Part shown: in pieces, positions 1 to 8,361 of the stretch | Layout: each line of letters begins with the position of its first letter | Position numbering within the stretch: the first letter of the stretch is position 1 | NCBI GenBank assembly: GCA_012841065.1 | Contig: DUVI01000024.1 | Span: 1 to 60,941, forward strand | DNA length: 60,941 nucleotides | Direction of reading: 5' to 3' | DNA from: Bacillota bacterium | GTDB taxonomy: Bacteria > Bacillota > Sulfobacillia > Fermentithermobacillales > Fermentithermobacillaceae | Notes under the pieces: generated by a model | What the model was told of the DNA's origin: nothing | Database searches by the model: none | The model's input: the letters and a program-made list of their open reading frames with translations, nothing else | Made by a program: the position numbers and the translations under genes

Positions 1-402
1 ACAGGCGCGTGTGCAGGCGCAACCGGCGTGATTTTCTGCGGGCAGAGCGCTGATCCCTTCTCGCCAAAAACAATCAGGGCGTCTGCAGGTGCAATTTTCA
101 GCACCGGTGTAGTCTATGAAGAAGACTGTATCGCCTTGCTCAGGCAGATTCATGATTCAGGAAGACTCATATACAAGGCAACGCCTAAGGACGGGATGAT
201 GCCTTGGGAAGCGGATTTCCGTTCACCTTGCGCAGTGATATTGGGAAACGAAGCACGTGGGTTAAGCCAGGAAATCCTTGAAGGGCCCGGGGAATGCGTG
301 ACTATCCCCATGCCCGGCGGGATTGAGTCTTTGAACGTTGCCATGGCTTCCACTGCTTTGCTCTATGAAGCTGTGCGGCAGAGGACAGGGAGTGATGTTT
401 GA
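1..402 (+). CDS. TrmH/SpoU-family RNA methyltransferase, C-terminal part (5' end outside window)
   Basis: The frame is open from base 1, so only the C-terminal SPOUT domain is present. This family transfers a methyl group from S-adenosylmethionine to a ribose 2'-OH in rRNA or tRNA and works as a dimer with a trefoil knot. The visible sequence carries the three family signatures: GATGVIFCG with the following PKTIRASAGAIF (motif 1), VILGNEARGLS (motif 2) and IPMPGGIESLNVAMAS (motif 3, knot and SAM site). In many Bacillota a gene of this type (ysgA-like, 23S rRNA methyltransferase) lies between rplT and pheS, which fits the pheST genes downstream. The exact substrate cannot be told from this fragment. 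The GTG at 28 lies inside the domain and is not the real start. Confidence 0.9.
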   Translation, partial: TGACAGATGVIFCGQSADPFSPKTIRASAGAIFSTGVVYEEDCIALLRQIHDSGRLIYKATPKDGMMPWEADFRSPCAVILGNEARGLSQEILEGPGECVTIPMPGGIESLNVAMASTALLYEAVRQRTGSDV

Positions 403-426
403 GGTCCTCGGCACTCGTGGTATAAT
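399..426 (+). promoter_or_regulatory. SigA-type promoter for yqzL and the pheS leader
   Basis: TTGAGG (399-404) and a perfect TATAAT (421-426) are separated by 16 bases. The -35 overlaps the stop codon of the methyltransferase. Transcription would begin near 433, giving a transcript that contains yqzL first and the T-box second. Called by eye from consensus only. Confidence 0.65.
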
Positions 427-459
427 ACACGAAAGCGTCGAGGAAGCGGGGGATGAGCC

Positions 460-597
460 ATGGATATTGCGGAAATGTATTGGTCAGTGTTTGAAATGAC
501 CGGTTCAGTATTGGCTTACCTGCTTTACCGGCATTACACCAATGTTAATGACATAACACAGGTCCCGGAACAACTAGATACAAACACAGGGCAGTGA
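460..597 (+). CDS. yqzL: YqzL-family small protein (45 aa)
   Basis: A 45-residue reading frame starts at ATG 460, seven bases after a GGGGGA Shine-Dalgarno sequence (448-453). The core YWSVFEMTGSVLAYLLYR matches the Bacillus subtilis YqzL pattern W-x-VF-x2-TG-x4-YLL; the tail after it is polar and variable. YqzL proteins are tiny, conserved in spore-forming Bacillota and of unknown function. In Bacillus the gene sits between era and recO; here it is the first gene of the pheST transcript, directly before the T-box, whose leader sequence begins at the yqzL stop codon. The match rests on about 18 residues, but spacing and identity are convincing for such a short family. Confidence 0.75.
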   Translation: MDIAEMYWSVFEMTGSVLAYLLYRHYTNVNDITQVPEQLDTNTGQ

Positions 598-822
598 AAG
601 AGAACGTGGATCAGCGATGGTGTATACAGAGAAGGAAAGCCGTGGCTGAGAGCTTTCCATACACGGTAGCTGGTTGAATTCGCTCCGGAGCCCTCGGGCT
701 GAAAATACCAAGTAGGTCCGGCGCGTCTTTGCGTTATGAAGAACAAGAGCGGGCCATATGGGCCAACCACGGTGGTACCGCGGAGGCTTAAGCTTTCGTC
801 CGAGGAGACGAAGGCTTTTTTA
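598..822 (+). promoter_or_regulatory. T-box riboswitch, phenylalanine specificity
   Basis: The leader senses uncharged tRNA and lets transcription run into pheST only when tRNA-Phe is not aminoacylated. The T-box core GGTGGTACCGCG is at 771-782; its TGGT can pair with the ACCA 3' end of tRNA-Phe. The stem I region contains an AGAGAA-type bulge near 634-641. The sequence GAATTCGCTCCGGAG (676-690) fits the usual specifier-loop context, giving TTC (679-681) as specifier codon, which is a Phe codon and agrees with the downstream genes. The element ends in an intrinsic terminator (790-822). Boundaries of stem I are approximate. Confidence 0.9.
790..822 (+). terminator. Intrinsic terminator of the pheS T-box
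   Basis: An 11-bp stem with one G-T pair (790-800 with 807-817, AAGCTTTCGTC against GACGAAGGCTT) closes a six-base loop and runs into a T tract at 816-821. The T-box core lies directly upstream, so this is the off-state structure of the riboswitch. Confidence 0.9.
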
Positions 823-852
823 TTTGTGCATGGAAGGGAGGCACAAGACGCC

Positions 853-1887
853 GTGAAGCATAACTTGGCTGAAATTGAAGCGCGGATCCTTCACGAAATC
901 AGTGAAGCTTCCACAAATGACGAACTTGAACGTGTGCGTATTAAGTATCTGGGTAAGAAGGGGGAAATATCCGCCCTCCTCAAGCACATCGGAAACCTGT
1001 CCCCTGAACAAAGGCCGGAGTTGGGAGCAGCCGTGAATACCTTGCGCAACAAGGTTACTCACAGGATTGCCCAAAGAAAGGATGAACTTGACACACAGGC
1101 GCTGGAAGAGAGCCTTCGCAGAGATACCATCGATGTGAGTTTGCCAGGGGAAGTTTTCGAAGTAGGCGGGCTGCATCCACTCACGAAGTCCCTTCGAGAA
1201 ATCATCTCTATACTGTCAAGCATGGGCTTTACAGTCTATGAAAGCCGTGAAGCTGAGACTGATGAGATGAATTTCGTAAAACTCAATGTCCCCCACGGAC
1301 ACCCTGCAAGGGATATGCAAGAAACGTTCTACCTTACTGACAACGCCCTCATGAGGACACATACTTCGCCGGGGCAGATACGCGGTATGTTGGCCATGGA
1401 CGGCAGATTACCGGTACGGTTCATAGTCCCAGGGCGTGTGTACAGGCGGGATCAGACCGATGCGTCCCATCACCCTGTATTTCACCAGGTGGAAGGCCTG
1501 GCTATTCATGTTGATGTTACTGTCAAACAATTGAGGGGAGTCATTTCGGCCCTGATGAACAGGTTCTTCGGCCAGGAAGTGACAGTGCGCCTCAGGCCAA
1601 GCTATTTCCCGTTTACCGAACCTTCATGCGAAGTGGATATCTCGTGCGTGTTCTGCAAGGGCGATGGTTGCTCTGTATGCGGAGGGTCAGGGTACTTGGA
1701 GGTTGCAGGCGCAGGAATGGTCCATCCCCAGGTGCTCCGGAACGGAGGGTATGACCCGGACGAAGTGAGCGGGTTTGCTTTCGGTTTTGGATTGGATAGG
1801 CTGGCCATGCTCAAGCACGGAATTGACGATATACGCCTGCTTTACGGTAACGACAAGAGGTTCTTGTCCCAGTTCCGTGGGATTTAG
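853..1887 (+). CDS. pheS: Phenylalanyl-tRNA synthetase alpha subunit
   Basis: PheS forms the catalytic half of the cytoplasmic (alpha-beta)2 enzyme that charges tRNA-Phe. The protein of 344 aa has the N-terminal coiled coil with KYLGKKGEISALLK, then the class II core: motif 2 around PGRVYRRDQTDASHHPVFHQ and motif 3 FAFGFGLDRLAMLKHGIDDI. The Cys-rich stretch CVFCKGDGCSVCGG followed by GAGMVHPQVL is normal for bacterial PheS. The GTG at 853 is chosen because GGGAGG lies at 836-841 and because it gives the usual family length; the frame is open further upstream but that part is the T-box terminator. pheT follows after 30 bases and both are under T-box control. Confidence 0.97.
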   Translation: MKHNLAEIEARILHEISEASTNDELERVRIKYLGKKGEISALLKHIGNLSPEQRPELGAAVNTLRNKVTHRIAQRKDELDTQALEESLRRDTIDVSLPGEVFEVGGLHPLTKSLREIISILSSMGFTVYESREAETDEMNFVKLNVPHGHPARDMQETFYLTDNALMRTHTSPGQIRGMLAMDGRLPVRFIVPGRVYRRDQTDASHHPVFHQVEGLAIHVDVTVKQLRGVISALMNRFFGQEVTVRLRPSYFPFTEPSCEVDISCVFCKGDGCSVCGGSGYLEVAGAGMVHPQVLRNGGYDPDEVSGFAFGFGLDRLAMLKHGIDDIRLLYGNDKRFLSQFRGI

Positions 1888-1917
1888 CGATGAGAAAGTC
1901 GGGAGGCATGAACTAAG

Positions 1918-4368
1918 ATGAAAGTACCGTGGACATGGCTTAACGAATACGTTGATTTGCCGTGGGAAACCCAGGAGGCAGCGGATCGCCTGACCATGGC
2001 AGGCTTATGTGTCGAGGAGATCAGATATGAAAAGCTTGATATATCCTCGGTGGTTTCGGCCAAGATTCTTGACGTAAAACCCCATCCCACAAAACCCGGC
2101 CAAAAGATTGGCCTTGTGGACACAGGTACTGGGGAGTTTCAAATAGTGAGCGGGGCTCCTGGCTTTGCGAAAGGCAACATCATCCTGGTAGCCCTGCCTG
2201 GCGCCACTCTTCCCGGCGGGCTTAAGATTGAGCCCAGGGGATTGGACGGTGTAGTATCACAAGGAATGGCGGTTTGCTCCAATGAATTGTTGAACGGGCA
2301 GCCTCCAAGACCGTTTGAAGACATTATTCTTCTGCCACCGGGTACCGCCTTGGGCGTTTCCGCGGGACAGCTGTTTGAAATTGACGACTGGGTGATGGAG
2401 CTTGATCTCACTATCAACTATTCCCATTGCCTAGGGATTCTCGGAGTGGCGATGGAAGCGGCTGCACTGGCGAAAAGGCCCCTTAAACTGCCCAAAGTGC
2501 TTGAAGCGTGGAGTTGGGCGGGAACCTATGGGAGTATTAAACCAGAATCATATGACGAGGGAGCGCCAGATTTCAAAATTGACCTGCCTGAGCCTGAACT
2601 CTGCCCAAGATACGTGGGCAAGATCGTGGAAAACGTAAGGTTTGCGTATTCACCCGTAAACATCGAAAGGCGCCTTCAGCTGGCAGGGCAAAGACCCCTT
2701 AACCTGGTTGTGGACGTAACCAACTACGTCATGCTGGAGACAGGCCAACCGCTACATGCGTTTGATGCAGACCGGATAGCAGGAAACACTATTATCGTGA
2801 GATCATCAAAGCCCGGGGAAACAATTCTGACCCTTGATGATGCTGAAAGGGAGTTACCTGAAAACACCATACTGATTACCGATGCATCAGGTCCCATAGG
2901 CGTTGCAGGGGTAATGGGCGGCAACACCACTGAAGTAACTGAAGATACCAAGCGTGTGCTCATCGAATCTGCATATTTTGACCCTCTCACGGTAAGGCTT
3001 GCATCTCAGAAACTCAAGCTCAGGACCGAAGCTGCCCTCAGGTTTGAAAAAGGCGTAGACCCCACTGCCCAGGCAGCGGTGGCAGAAAGGGCCGCAGATC
3101 TTATAGCCCGATTCTCAGGAGGGACGCCGGTTTCCGGGTATGCTGAAACCAATCATCTGAATGTGGAGCCGAAACGGATCGTCCTTCATATGCGGACTGT
3201 GGAAAGACTGCTTGGAGAAACATTTTCGCCTGCAACATGCCGTGAGATCCTCGAAAGGATCAACTTCCAGGTTGAAGAAAGCAATGCTGATACCCAAGAA
3301 GCCATCGCTGTGACAGTGCCTCCCAGGCGTGTGGATATCCACGAGGAAGTGGACCTTGTAGAGGAAGTAGCAAGGCATTACGGATATGACAGTTTTGGGA
3401 CCGGAGATCTCTCCAAGGCCGTTCCCGGGGGCCTAACCGACCCGGACCTCCTTTGCGTGGACAGAATCCGGGATTTCCTCGTGTCCCACGGCGGGCTGGA
3501 ATGTATCACCAACTCCCTTGTGAATCCTGAGCACCTGGCCTGCCTGGGGTGGGAGTCAGACGATCCAAGGGGAAACCCTGTACGTCTCAAGCACCCGTTG
3601 TCATCTGAAGAATCAGTGCTGCGCACCAGCCTCTTGCCAGGGCTTATTGGGGTGGCTGCTTCAAACATAAGGTTCGGCATACAGGGGCTTTTCATATGGG
3701 AAACAGGGAGGGTTTTCTTCCCGGCGGCAGACCGGCTGCCCATTGAAACAAGGCAGATTGGTTTGGTTTCGTACGGCCGCCTTAAGCCCAAGACGTGGCT
3801 GGGCGGGCCGGAAGAGTCCGGTTTCTACCGTATGAAGGGAGTCGTAGACAGCCTTATGGATCTGCTCGGGATATCTGATGTGAGCTACTTGCCCAAGGCA
3901 GGTATGCCGTTCCATCCTGGAAGATCAGCCAAAATCGTGGCTAACATGTCGACTGTAGGCGAAATCGGGGACTTGCACCCTGTGTGCCTAAAACATCTGG
4001 ATATTCCCGTGCCTGTTACTGCATGCTGGCTTTCCCTGGAAGCTTTGTTAGCGGTGGTGAAACCGAAAGAGTATGCGAGTCTTTCCAAGTTCATGCCCGT
4101 GGAACGGGATTTGGCGGTGATTGTACCCGAGGAAGTCTCCGGCGGCGACGTAATTGATTCCATCCGCAAGGTAGGCAGGCATTTGGCCTCGGTAATCTTG
4201 TTTGACATATGGCGGAAACCACCGGTTCCGGAAGGGCATAAGAGCCTTGCATTCAGGCTCCTATACCAGCCGCAAGACAAGACTCTGACAGAGGAAGAAC
4301 TGGCAGAGGACAGGGAAAGGATCTTGGAGGAATTGCGGCAAAGATACAACGCCGTGCTGAGGTCCTGA
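1918..4368 (+). CDS. pheT: Phenylalanyl-tRNA synthetase beta subunit
   Basis: The 816-aa beta subunit supplies tRNA binding and editing to the PheST tetramer. Domains in order: an OB-fold tRNA-binding domain (about residues 40-150, VVSAKILDVKPHPTKPGQ and GVVSQGMAVCSNEL), B3/B4 editing domain (about 210-400, VVDVTNYVMLETGQPLHAFD and GVAGVMGG), B5 (about 405-480), the catalytic-like core (EEVARHYGYD and SSEESVLRTSLLPGL), and a C-terminal FDX-ACB anticodon-binding domain (SKFMPVERDLAVIV to the end). Length is slightly above the usual 800. ATG 1918 is preceded by GGGAGG. Only three bases separate its stop from polX, so the two are likely co-transcribed. Confidence 0.97.
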   Translation: MKVPWTWLNEYVDLPWETQEAADRLTMAGLCVEEIRYEKLDISSVVSAKILDVKPHPTKPGQKIGLVDTGTGEFQIVSGAPGFAKGNIILVALPGATLPGGLKIEPRGLDGVVSQGMAVCSNELLNGQPPRPFEDIILLPPGTALGVSAGQLFEIDDWVMELDLTINYSHCLGILGVAMEAAALAKRPLKLPKVLEAWSWAGTYGSIKPESYDEGAPDFKIDLPEPELCPRYVGKIVENVRFAYSPVNIERRLQLAGQRPLNLVVDVTNYVMLETGQPLHAFDADRIAGNTIIVRSSKPGETILTLDDAERELPENTILITDASGPIGVAGVMGGNTTEVTEDTKRVLIESAYFDPLTVRLASQKLKLRTEAALRFEKGVDPTAQAAVAERAADLIARFSGGTPVSGYAETNHLNVEPKRIVLHMRTVERLLGETFSPATCREILERINFQVEESNADTQEAIAVTVPPRRVDIHEEVDLVEEVARHYGYDSFGTGDLSKAVPGGLTDPDLLCVDRIRDFLVSHGGLECITNSLVNPEHLACLGWESDDPRGNPVRLKHPLSSEESVLRTSLLPGLIGVAASNIRFGIQGLFIWETGRVFFPAADRLPIETRQIGLVSYGRLKPKTWLGGPEESGFYRMKGVVDSLMDLLGISDVSYLPKAGMPFHPGRSAKIVANMSTVGEIGDLHPVCLKHLDIPVPVTACWLSLEALLAVVKPKEYASLSKFMPVERDLAVIVPEEVSGGDVIDSIRKVGRHLASVILFDIWRKPPVPEGHKSLAFRLLYQPQDKTLTEEELAEDRERILEELRQRYNAVLRS

Positions 4369-4371
4369 GAA

Positions 4372-6111
4372 ATGCACAAATCTGAAATTGCTCACGTGCT
4401 CAGGATGATCGCGGGTTTATTGACACTCAAAGGAGAACCGGTGTTCAGGGTGCGGGCTTACGAAAGGGCAGCCCGCACCGTTGAGCACGGTGATTTCGAC
4501 TTGGAGGCCTTGGCCAGGGAAGGAAAGCTGATCGAAATCCCGGGAATCGGCAAGAACCTTGCGTCTAAGATACATGAACTCGTTACAACGGGAACTTCCG
4601 CTTACCTTCAAGAACTGTCTAAAGAGGTGCCTATAGGCCTTCTGGATGTGGTCAACGTACCCGGAATAGGGCTGAGCACTGCGAGACTGCTTTACGAAAC
4701 CTTGGGAGTAAGTGATCTTAAGACCCTGGAACACGCCGTTGAGGCAAGGCTGATACAGACAGTGCCCGGCCTGGGCCCTAAGAGAGAAGCGATTATCAGG
4801 CGAGGTCTTAGCGAGGTAATGAAACATTGGGACAGGGTGCTGCTTGCACAGGCACTTCCGGTCGCTGAACACATCCTTGGCCTGTTTGCAAAGGCGGGTG
4901 TGCCCGGAGCCATCGTAGGCGAAACCAGGCGGGCCTTGGAAACTGTAGCTTCACTGGATATCTTGCTGGAAGCTGAGAGCAATGCCGGGCTCCTGGAGAA
5001 GTTCAAGACAATCGGTCTAGGTTACTTCAACTCCCAGGACCTGTGGGACAGCGCCTGGAACGGTGAAACACAAGCGTTTGTGCTCCCGTCGAACTTGGGA
5101 GTCCCCATGAAGGTTTGGGTTGTCCCACAGGACCGGTTCGGATGGAAACAGCTGCACCTCACCGGGCCGTCAAGCTTCTTGGGCTGGATACAGCAGTTGG
5201 CGGAATCCCAAGGGTATGATGTAGGTAAAGACGGCCTGACAAAAGAAGGAACACCGGTGCCGGCAGCTGGGGAAACACATATTTTCGAGATGCTAGGCAT
5301 CAGCTTCATACCTCCGGAGCTCCGCCACATGAGCGAATGTTGGCAGATGGCTCGGGATAACCGGACGGTTGAACCTGTCAAGCTTTCTGACATAAAGGGG
5401 GATCTCCACGTTCACTCTAACTGGTCTGACGGGCTTAACAGCATAGAACAGATGGTTCAGAAAGCCCTGGACCTGGGGTATTCCTATATTGCTATCACCG
5501 ATCATGCTACCAGGATAAAAGTGATAAACGGGCTGGACCCGGATAAGATCCAAGCTCAGATCCAGGAAATACAGATGGTGTCGCAGAAATACCCGCAGAT
5601 ACGTATCCTTTCAGGCGTTGAAGTGGATATCCTGAAAGACGGCAGTCTTGCCCTACCCGATGATATCCTTGCCAAGCTTGACATTGTCGTGGCTTCAATC
5701 CATCAGGGGCTGGACGGAGCAGGCAGGAGCATTGTTGACCGCCTGGTAAAGGCCGCTGCAAATCCTCATGTTGACATAATCGGCCATCCCACAGGCAGGC
5801 TCATAGGGCGCAGGCCCGGGAACCAGACGGATCTTGATGAACTGTTCAAAGTGGCGGCAGCCAACAACACGCTCCTGGAAATCAACGCATCTCCCGAACG
5901 GCTTGACCTTTCAGGAGAACTGGCAGCTGCAGCGCGGGGTTTTGGCGTAAGGTTTGCGGTGAGCACAGATGCCCACAGCACAAACGGAATGCATGACATG
6001 GCTCTCGGGATTGCCGCCTCGGCCAGGAGAGGAGGGCTTACGTCTGAATCCGTGGTCAACGCCCAGGACCTTGAAGATTGGTTCCCGCTAAAAGGACGTT
6101 CCGGTGACTAA
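4372..6111 (+). CDS. polX: PolX-family protein: degenerate polymerase X domain fused to an intact PHP phosphoesterase
   Basis: Bacterial PolX combines a family X DNA polymerase with a C-terminal PHP domain that has 3'-5' exonuclease and AP-endonuclease activity in base excision repair. At 579 aa the length is normal. Helix-hairpin-helix motifs are visible at about 53-62, 93-101 and 129-137. In the palm the canonical G-S-x-RR and D-x-D read GETRR (183-187) and S194-L-D196, and the third catalytic Asp, expected after G-x2-V, is Lys247 (GVPMKVWVV). The nucleotide-binding TGS-x2-HN motif is also lost (TGPSSFLGW). The PHP ligands are all present: H346, H348, D377-H378, E417, H444, H472, D533 and H535. 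The likely conclusion is a metal-dependent nuclease or phosphoesterase without polymerase activity. Confidence 0.9.
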   Translation: MHKSEIAHVLRMIAGLLTLKGEPVFRVRAYERAARTVEHGDFDLEALAREGKLIEIPGIGKNLASKIHELVTTGTSAYLQELSKEVPIGLLDVVNVPGIGLSTARLLYETLGVSDLKTLEHAVEARLIQTVPGLGPKREAIIRRGLSEVMKHWDRVLLAQALPVAEHILGLFAKAGVPGAIVGETRRALETVASLDILLEAESNAGLLEKFKTIGLGYFNSQDLWDSAWNGETQAFVLPSNLGVPMKVWVVPQDRFGWKQLHLTGPSSFLGWIQQLAESQGYDVGKDGLTKEGTPVPAAGETHIFEMLGISFIPPELRHMSECWQMARDNRTVEPVKLSDIKGDLHVHSNWSDGLNSIEQMVQKALDLGYSYIAITDHATRIKVINGLDPDKIQAQIQEIQMVSQKYPQIRILSGVEVDILKDGSLALPDDILAKLDIVVASIHQGLDGAGRSIVDRLVKAAANPHVDIIGHPTGRLIGRRPGNQTDLDELFKVAAANNTLLEINASPERLDLSGELAAAARGFGVRFAVSTDAHSTNGMHDMALGIAASARRGGLTSESVVNAQDLEDWFPLKGRSGD

Positions 6112-6237
6112 AGCAGCCGGGAGCAGTATCCTCGAACCTTCTTTCCATACACCCCTACAGGTAAGACAGCTTGTGTTCATAAATTCTTGAGCCCGTTCAT
6201 AGTCTACCTTGAGAATTTATGTGAAGGAGTGTCTCAG

Positions 6238-7191
6238 TTGCCAGGCAAAGCACGATTAAGACGCTCCCAGTCTGGCTTGTTGCTGGCCGTATTGGTTATT
6301 GCCCTGGCCGTGGGGCCTTCGGTGAAACATCAGGTCCCGGCAGCGCTCAAGTTCCATGAAACAGATGACCCGCTTCTCCCAGCAACTCCGCCCGTCACCC
6401 GGCATGACGTATACGACCTGAAGGTACGCCTTGAGCAACTTGGTTTTTACAGCGGACCTCTGGACGAAGTGTATGATGCTGAAACCGTGAATGTAGTAAA
6501 GGCATTTCAAAAAAGCTACTGGTTAGAACCTACCGGGATAGTGGACCAAACTACGTGGAAAGCGCTGGCTGTAGGGGTATCAAGACCAAGCCATGCTTCA
6601 TCAAAACCTCTGCCGGAAGGGGAAATCTACCTCGAAGTGGATACCGAAGTAGCTGAGCTGAGGGTATGGGTAGGGGACACCTTGTGGAAAACCTACCCAG
6701 TGGCCGTCGGCAAATGGGCGACTCTAACCCCGGTCGGGGAATGGAAGATCGTGGATAAGGGATACGAATCAGGCGGGGCTTTCGGAACCAGGTGGATGGC
6801 CCTTGACGTTCCCTGGGGAGGATATGGGATTCACGGGACCAACAGGCCCTGGTCAATCGGTACTTATGCAAGCCTGGGGTGTGTAAGGATGTTTAATGAG
6901 GATATCGAAGAACTGTACGAACTTGTACCCATAGGAACCAGGGTAGTCATTGTCGGGTACAGGCCTCCCCTTGATTTTGGCAAACCGTTTGGTCCTGGCA
7001 CTATCGGGCCTGAAGTAGTCAGGCTTCAAGAAGCGCTGCGTGAGTTCGGGTTTGATGCAGGCCCGAGCGACGGAAGGTACGGCCACCTCACAGAACGGGC
7101 TGTCCAAGAGGTCAGGGAAGTGTTCGGCCTGGGAAGAGAGGGATGGGCCTCGAGAGACATTTTTGTGTTGCTGCAAGTTGAGGGACAGTAG
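6238..7191 (+). CDS. L,D-transpeptidase (YkuD) flanked by two peptidoglycan-binding domains
   Basis: This secreted or membrane-anchored enzyme would make 3-3 cross-links in peptidoglycan through a catalytic Cys. A basic start followed by a hydrophobic segment (about residues 13-30) is a signal anchor. Next comes a PG_binding_1 domain (DLKVRLEQLGFYSGPLDE, about 55-110), the YkuD domain (about 125-245) with HGTNRPWSIG and the catalytic SLGCVRM, and a second PG-binding repeat at the C terminus (VVRLQEALREFGFDAGPSDG). TTG 6238 is chosen since GAAGGAG sits at 6222-6228 and the signal anchor follows; about 317 aa. A CATACACC at 6146-6153 resembles a SigE -10 but the -35 is poor. Spore-cortex or coat modification is a reasonable but unproven role. 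Confidence 0.9.
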   Translation: MPGKARLRRSQSGLLLAVLVIALAVGPSVKHQVPAALKFHETDDPLLPATPPVTRHDVYDLKVRLEQLGFYSGPLDEVYDAETVNVVKAFQKSYWLEPTGIVDQTTWKALAVGVSRPSHASSKPLPEGEIYLEVDTEVAELRVWVGDTLWKTYPVAVGKWATLTPVGEWKIVDKGYESGGAFGTRWMALDVPWGGYGIHGTNRPWSIGTYASLGCVRMFNEDIEELYELVPIGTRVVIVGYRPPLDFGKPFGPGTIGPEVVRLQEALREFGFDAGPSDGRYGHLTERAVQEVREVFGLGREGWASRDIFVLLQVEGQ

Positions 7192-7202
7192 GAGGAAGAA
7201 GC

Positions 7203-8330
7203 ATGAAAACATGGGTTGCCGTGGCTCTCGTCTTGCTTGCTACAGTACTGTTGTGCGGGTGCAAACCACAGACTCCCTTACCACATGAAATACCTTCAGG
7301 CGATATAAGGATTGTTGTGTGGGATGCAAAGGAACCTCATCTTCCCGGCGCGTCTCCCTATTCAGAACTTGCCTCCCTGGTCGTAGAAACCTATGGTCAA
7401 GATTTGGGGATCACAGTAGAACTTGAGTTCAAATCAAGGCAAGAAATCGAAAATCTGCTCCTAGGCGGTTACCAGGGTGAGGTGCCGTCGGTGGTATACT
7501 CTACAGAGTGGCCTTTTGTAGGGATGGGTATACAAGATCTCTCTGAAATGGTCCAGGTTGATGATTACCTGGAAGCTGCCGCGTCCTTCTGGACCCATGA
7601 CGGTAGACTCATGGGCATCCCGTCGTATATCCACTGGCTGTGCCTGGCCAAGAAGGCAGGCCCGGATGACTCGCCTGAGAGAGCCGGCTATTTTTACGGC
7701 TCCCCAGGGTTCTTGCATTCAGCCTTGGACTACGGAAACCTGGGTTGGACAGAAGAAGACATATCCACTTATGTAGAATGGGTAAATAATACCTATGGGC
7801 TTTGCCCGGATCCGGTGCTTGATCTGTGGGAACAACACCGGATCAACAGTATGTACCCTGTAACCCCCCATCTTTTCAAGTGGATAAGATTATCTGAAAA
7901 CGGCCTGGCCACCCAAATGCTGCCTATAGACAACCCTGAAGGCGTACCCAGGTTTTACTTCTCGGTGCCCGGCTACGTAGTCATGGACGCAAACAAGGAC
8001 AGGGTAGAATACGCAGTAGGCCTGGCCAAACTGCTTGCTGCCAACAGGGGAAGGTGGGCCGCCCGGGCAATCGGGTGTATACCTGCTTATATGCCCGATA
8101 TTCCCTTGTTTGACCTGGAAAGCGGGTTTGACCGGGAGGAACGGGTGCGGCTCATGGCTGGTTTTCTGGATTCGCAAGCACGCATAACTGACTGGATCAC
8201 ATACAGCAAGAAAAACCAAATACGGATAGCAGTTACCCGGGCAATCGAGGAATACTTGTCAGGTTCCATCGGCCGCGAGCAATTTGAACAAAGCATTCAC
8301 GCTGCCCTGAAAAGCCATACTACTGAATAG
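7203..8330 (+). CDS. Extracellular solute-binding lipoprotein (ABC family 1 type), orphan
   Basis: The 375-aa product starts with a lipoprotein signal peptide ending in the lipobox LLCGC, with Cys20 as the lipidation site. The mature part has the ABC sugar-binding protein layout: DIRIVVWDAKEPH near the N terminus, GITVELEF, a VYSTEWPFVGMGIQDLSEMV stretch and GRLMGIPSYIHWLCLAKK (match to the G-x-x-Y-G-IP pattern of family 1 binding proteins), with late helices resembling KLLAANRGRW. It would deliver a solute to a membrane permease, but no permease or ATPase gene is nearby. It follows the L,D-transpeptidase gene after 11 bases, so a sensory or envelope role is possible. The ligand is unknown. 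Confidence 0.75.
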   Translation: MKTWVAVALVLLATVLLCGCKPQTPLPHEIPSGDIRIVVWDAKEPHLPGASPYSELASLVVETYGQDLGITVELEFKSRQEIENLLLGGYQGEVPSVVYSTEWPFVGMGIQDLSEMVQVDDYLEAAASFWTHDGRLMGIPSYIHWLCLAKKAGPDDSPERAGYFYGSPGFLHSALDYGNLGWTEEDISTYVEWVNNTYGLCPDPVLDLWEQHRINSMYPVTPHLFKWIRLSENGLATQMLPIDNPEGVPRFYFSVPGYVVMDANKDRVEYAVGLAKLLAANRGRWAARAIGCIPAYMPDIPLFDLESGFDREERVRLMAGFLDSQARITDWITYSKKNQIRIAVTRAIEEYLSGSIGREQFEQSIHAALKSHTTE

Positions 8331-8361
8331 ACCACATGACACAACACTGGAGGTAGATAAG

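Noticed and set aside
736-852. In-frame extension of pheS upstream of GTG 853
   Set aside because: It lies within the T-box core and terminator and has no similarity to PheS; the normal family length is reached from 853.
6124-6153. SigE-type promoter before the L,D-transpeptidase gene
   Set aside because: The -10 CATACACC is close to consensus, but no matching -35 lies at 13-15 bases; not enough for a separate feature.
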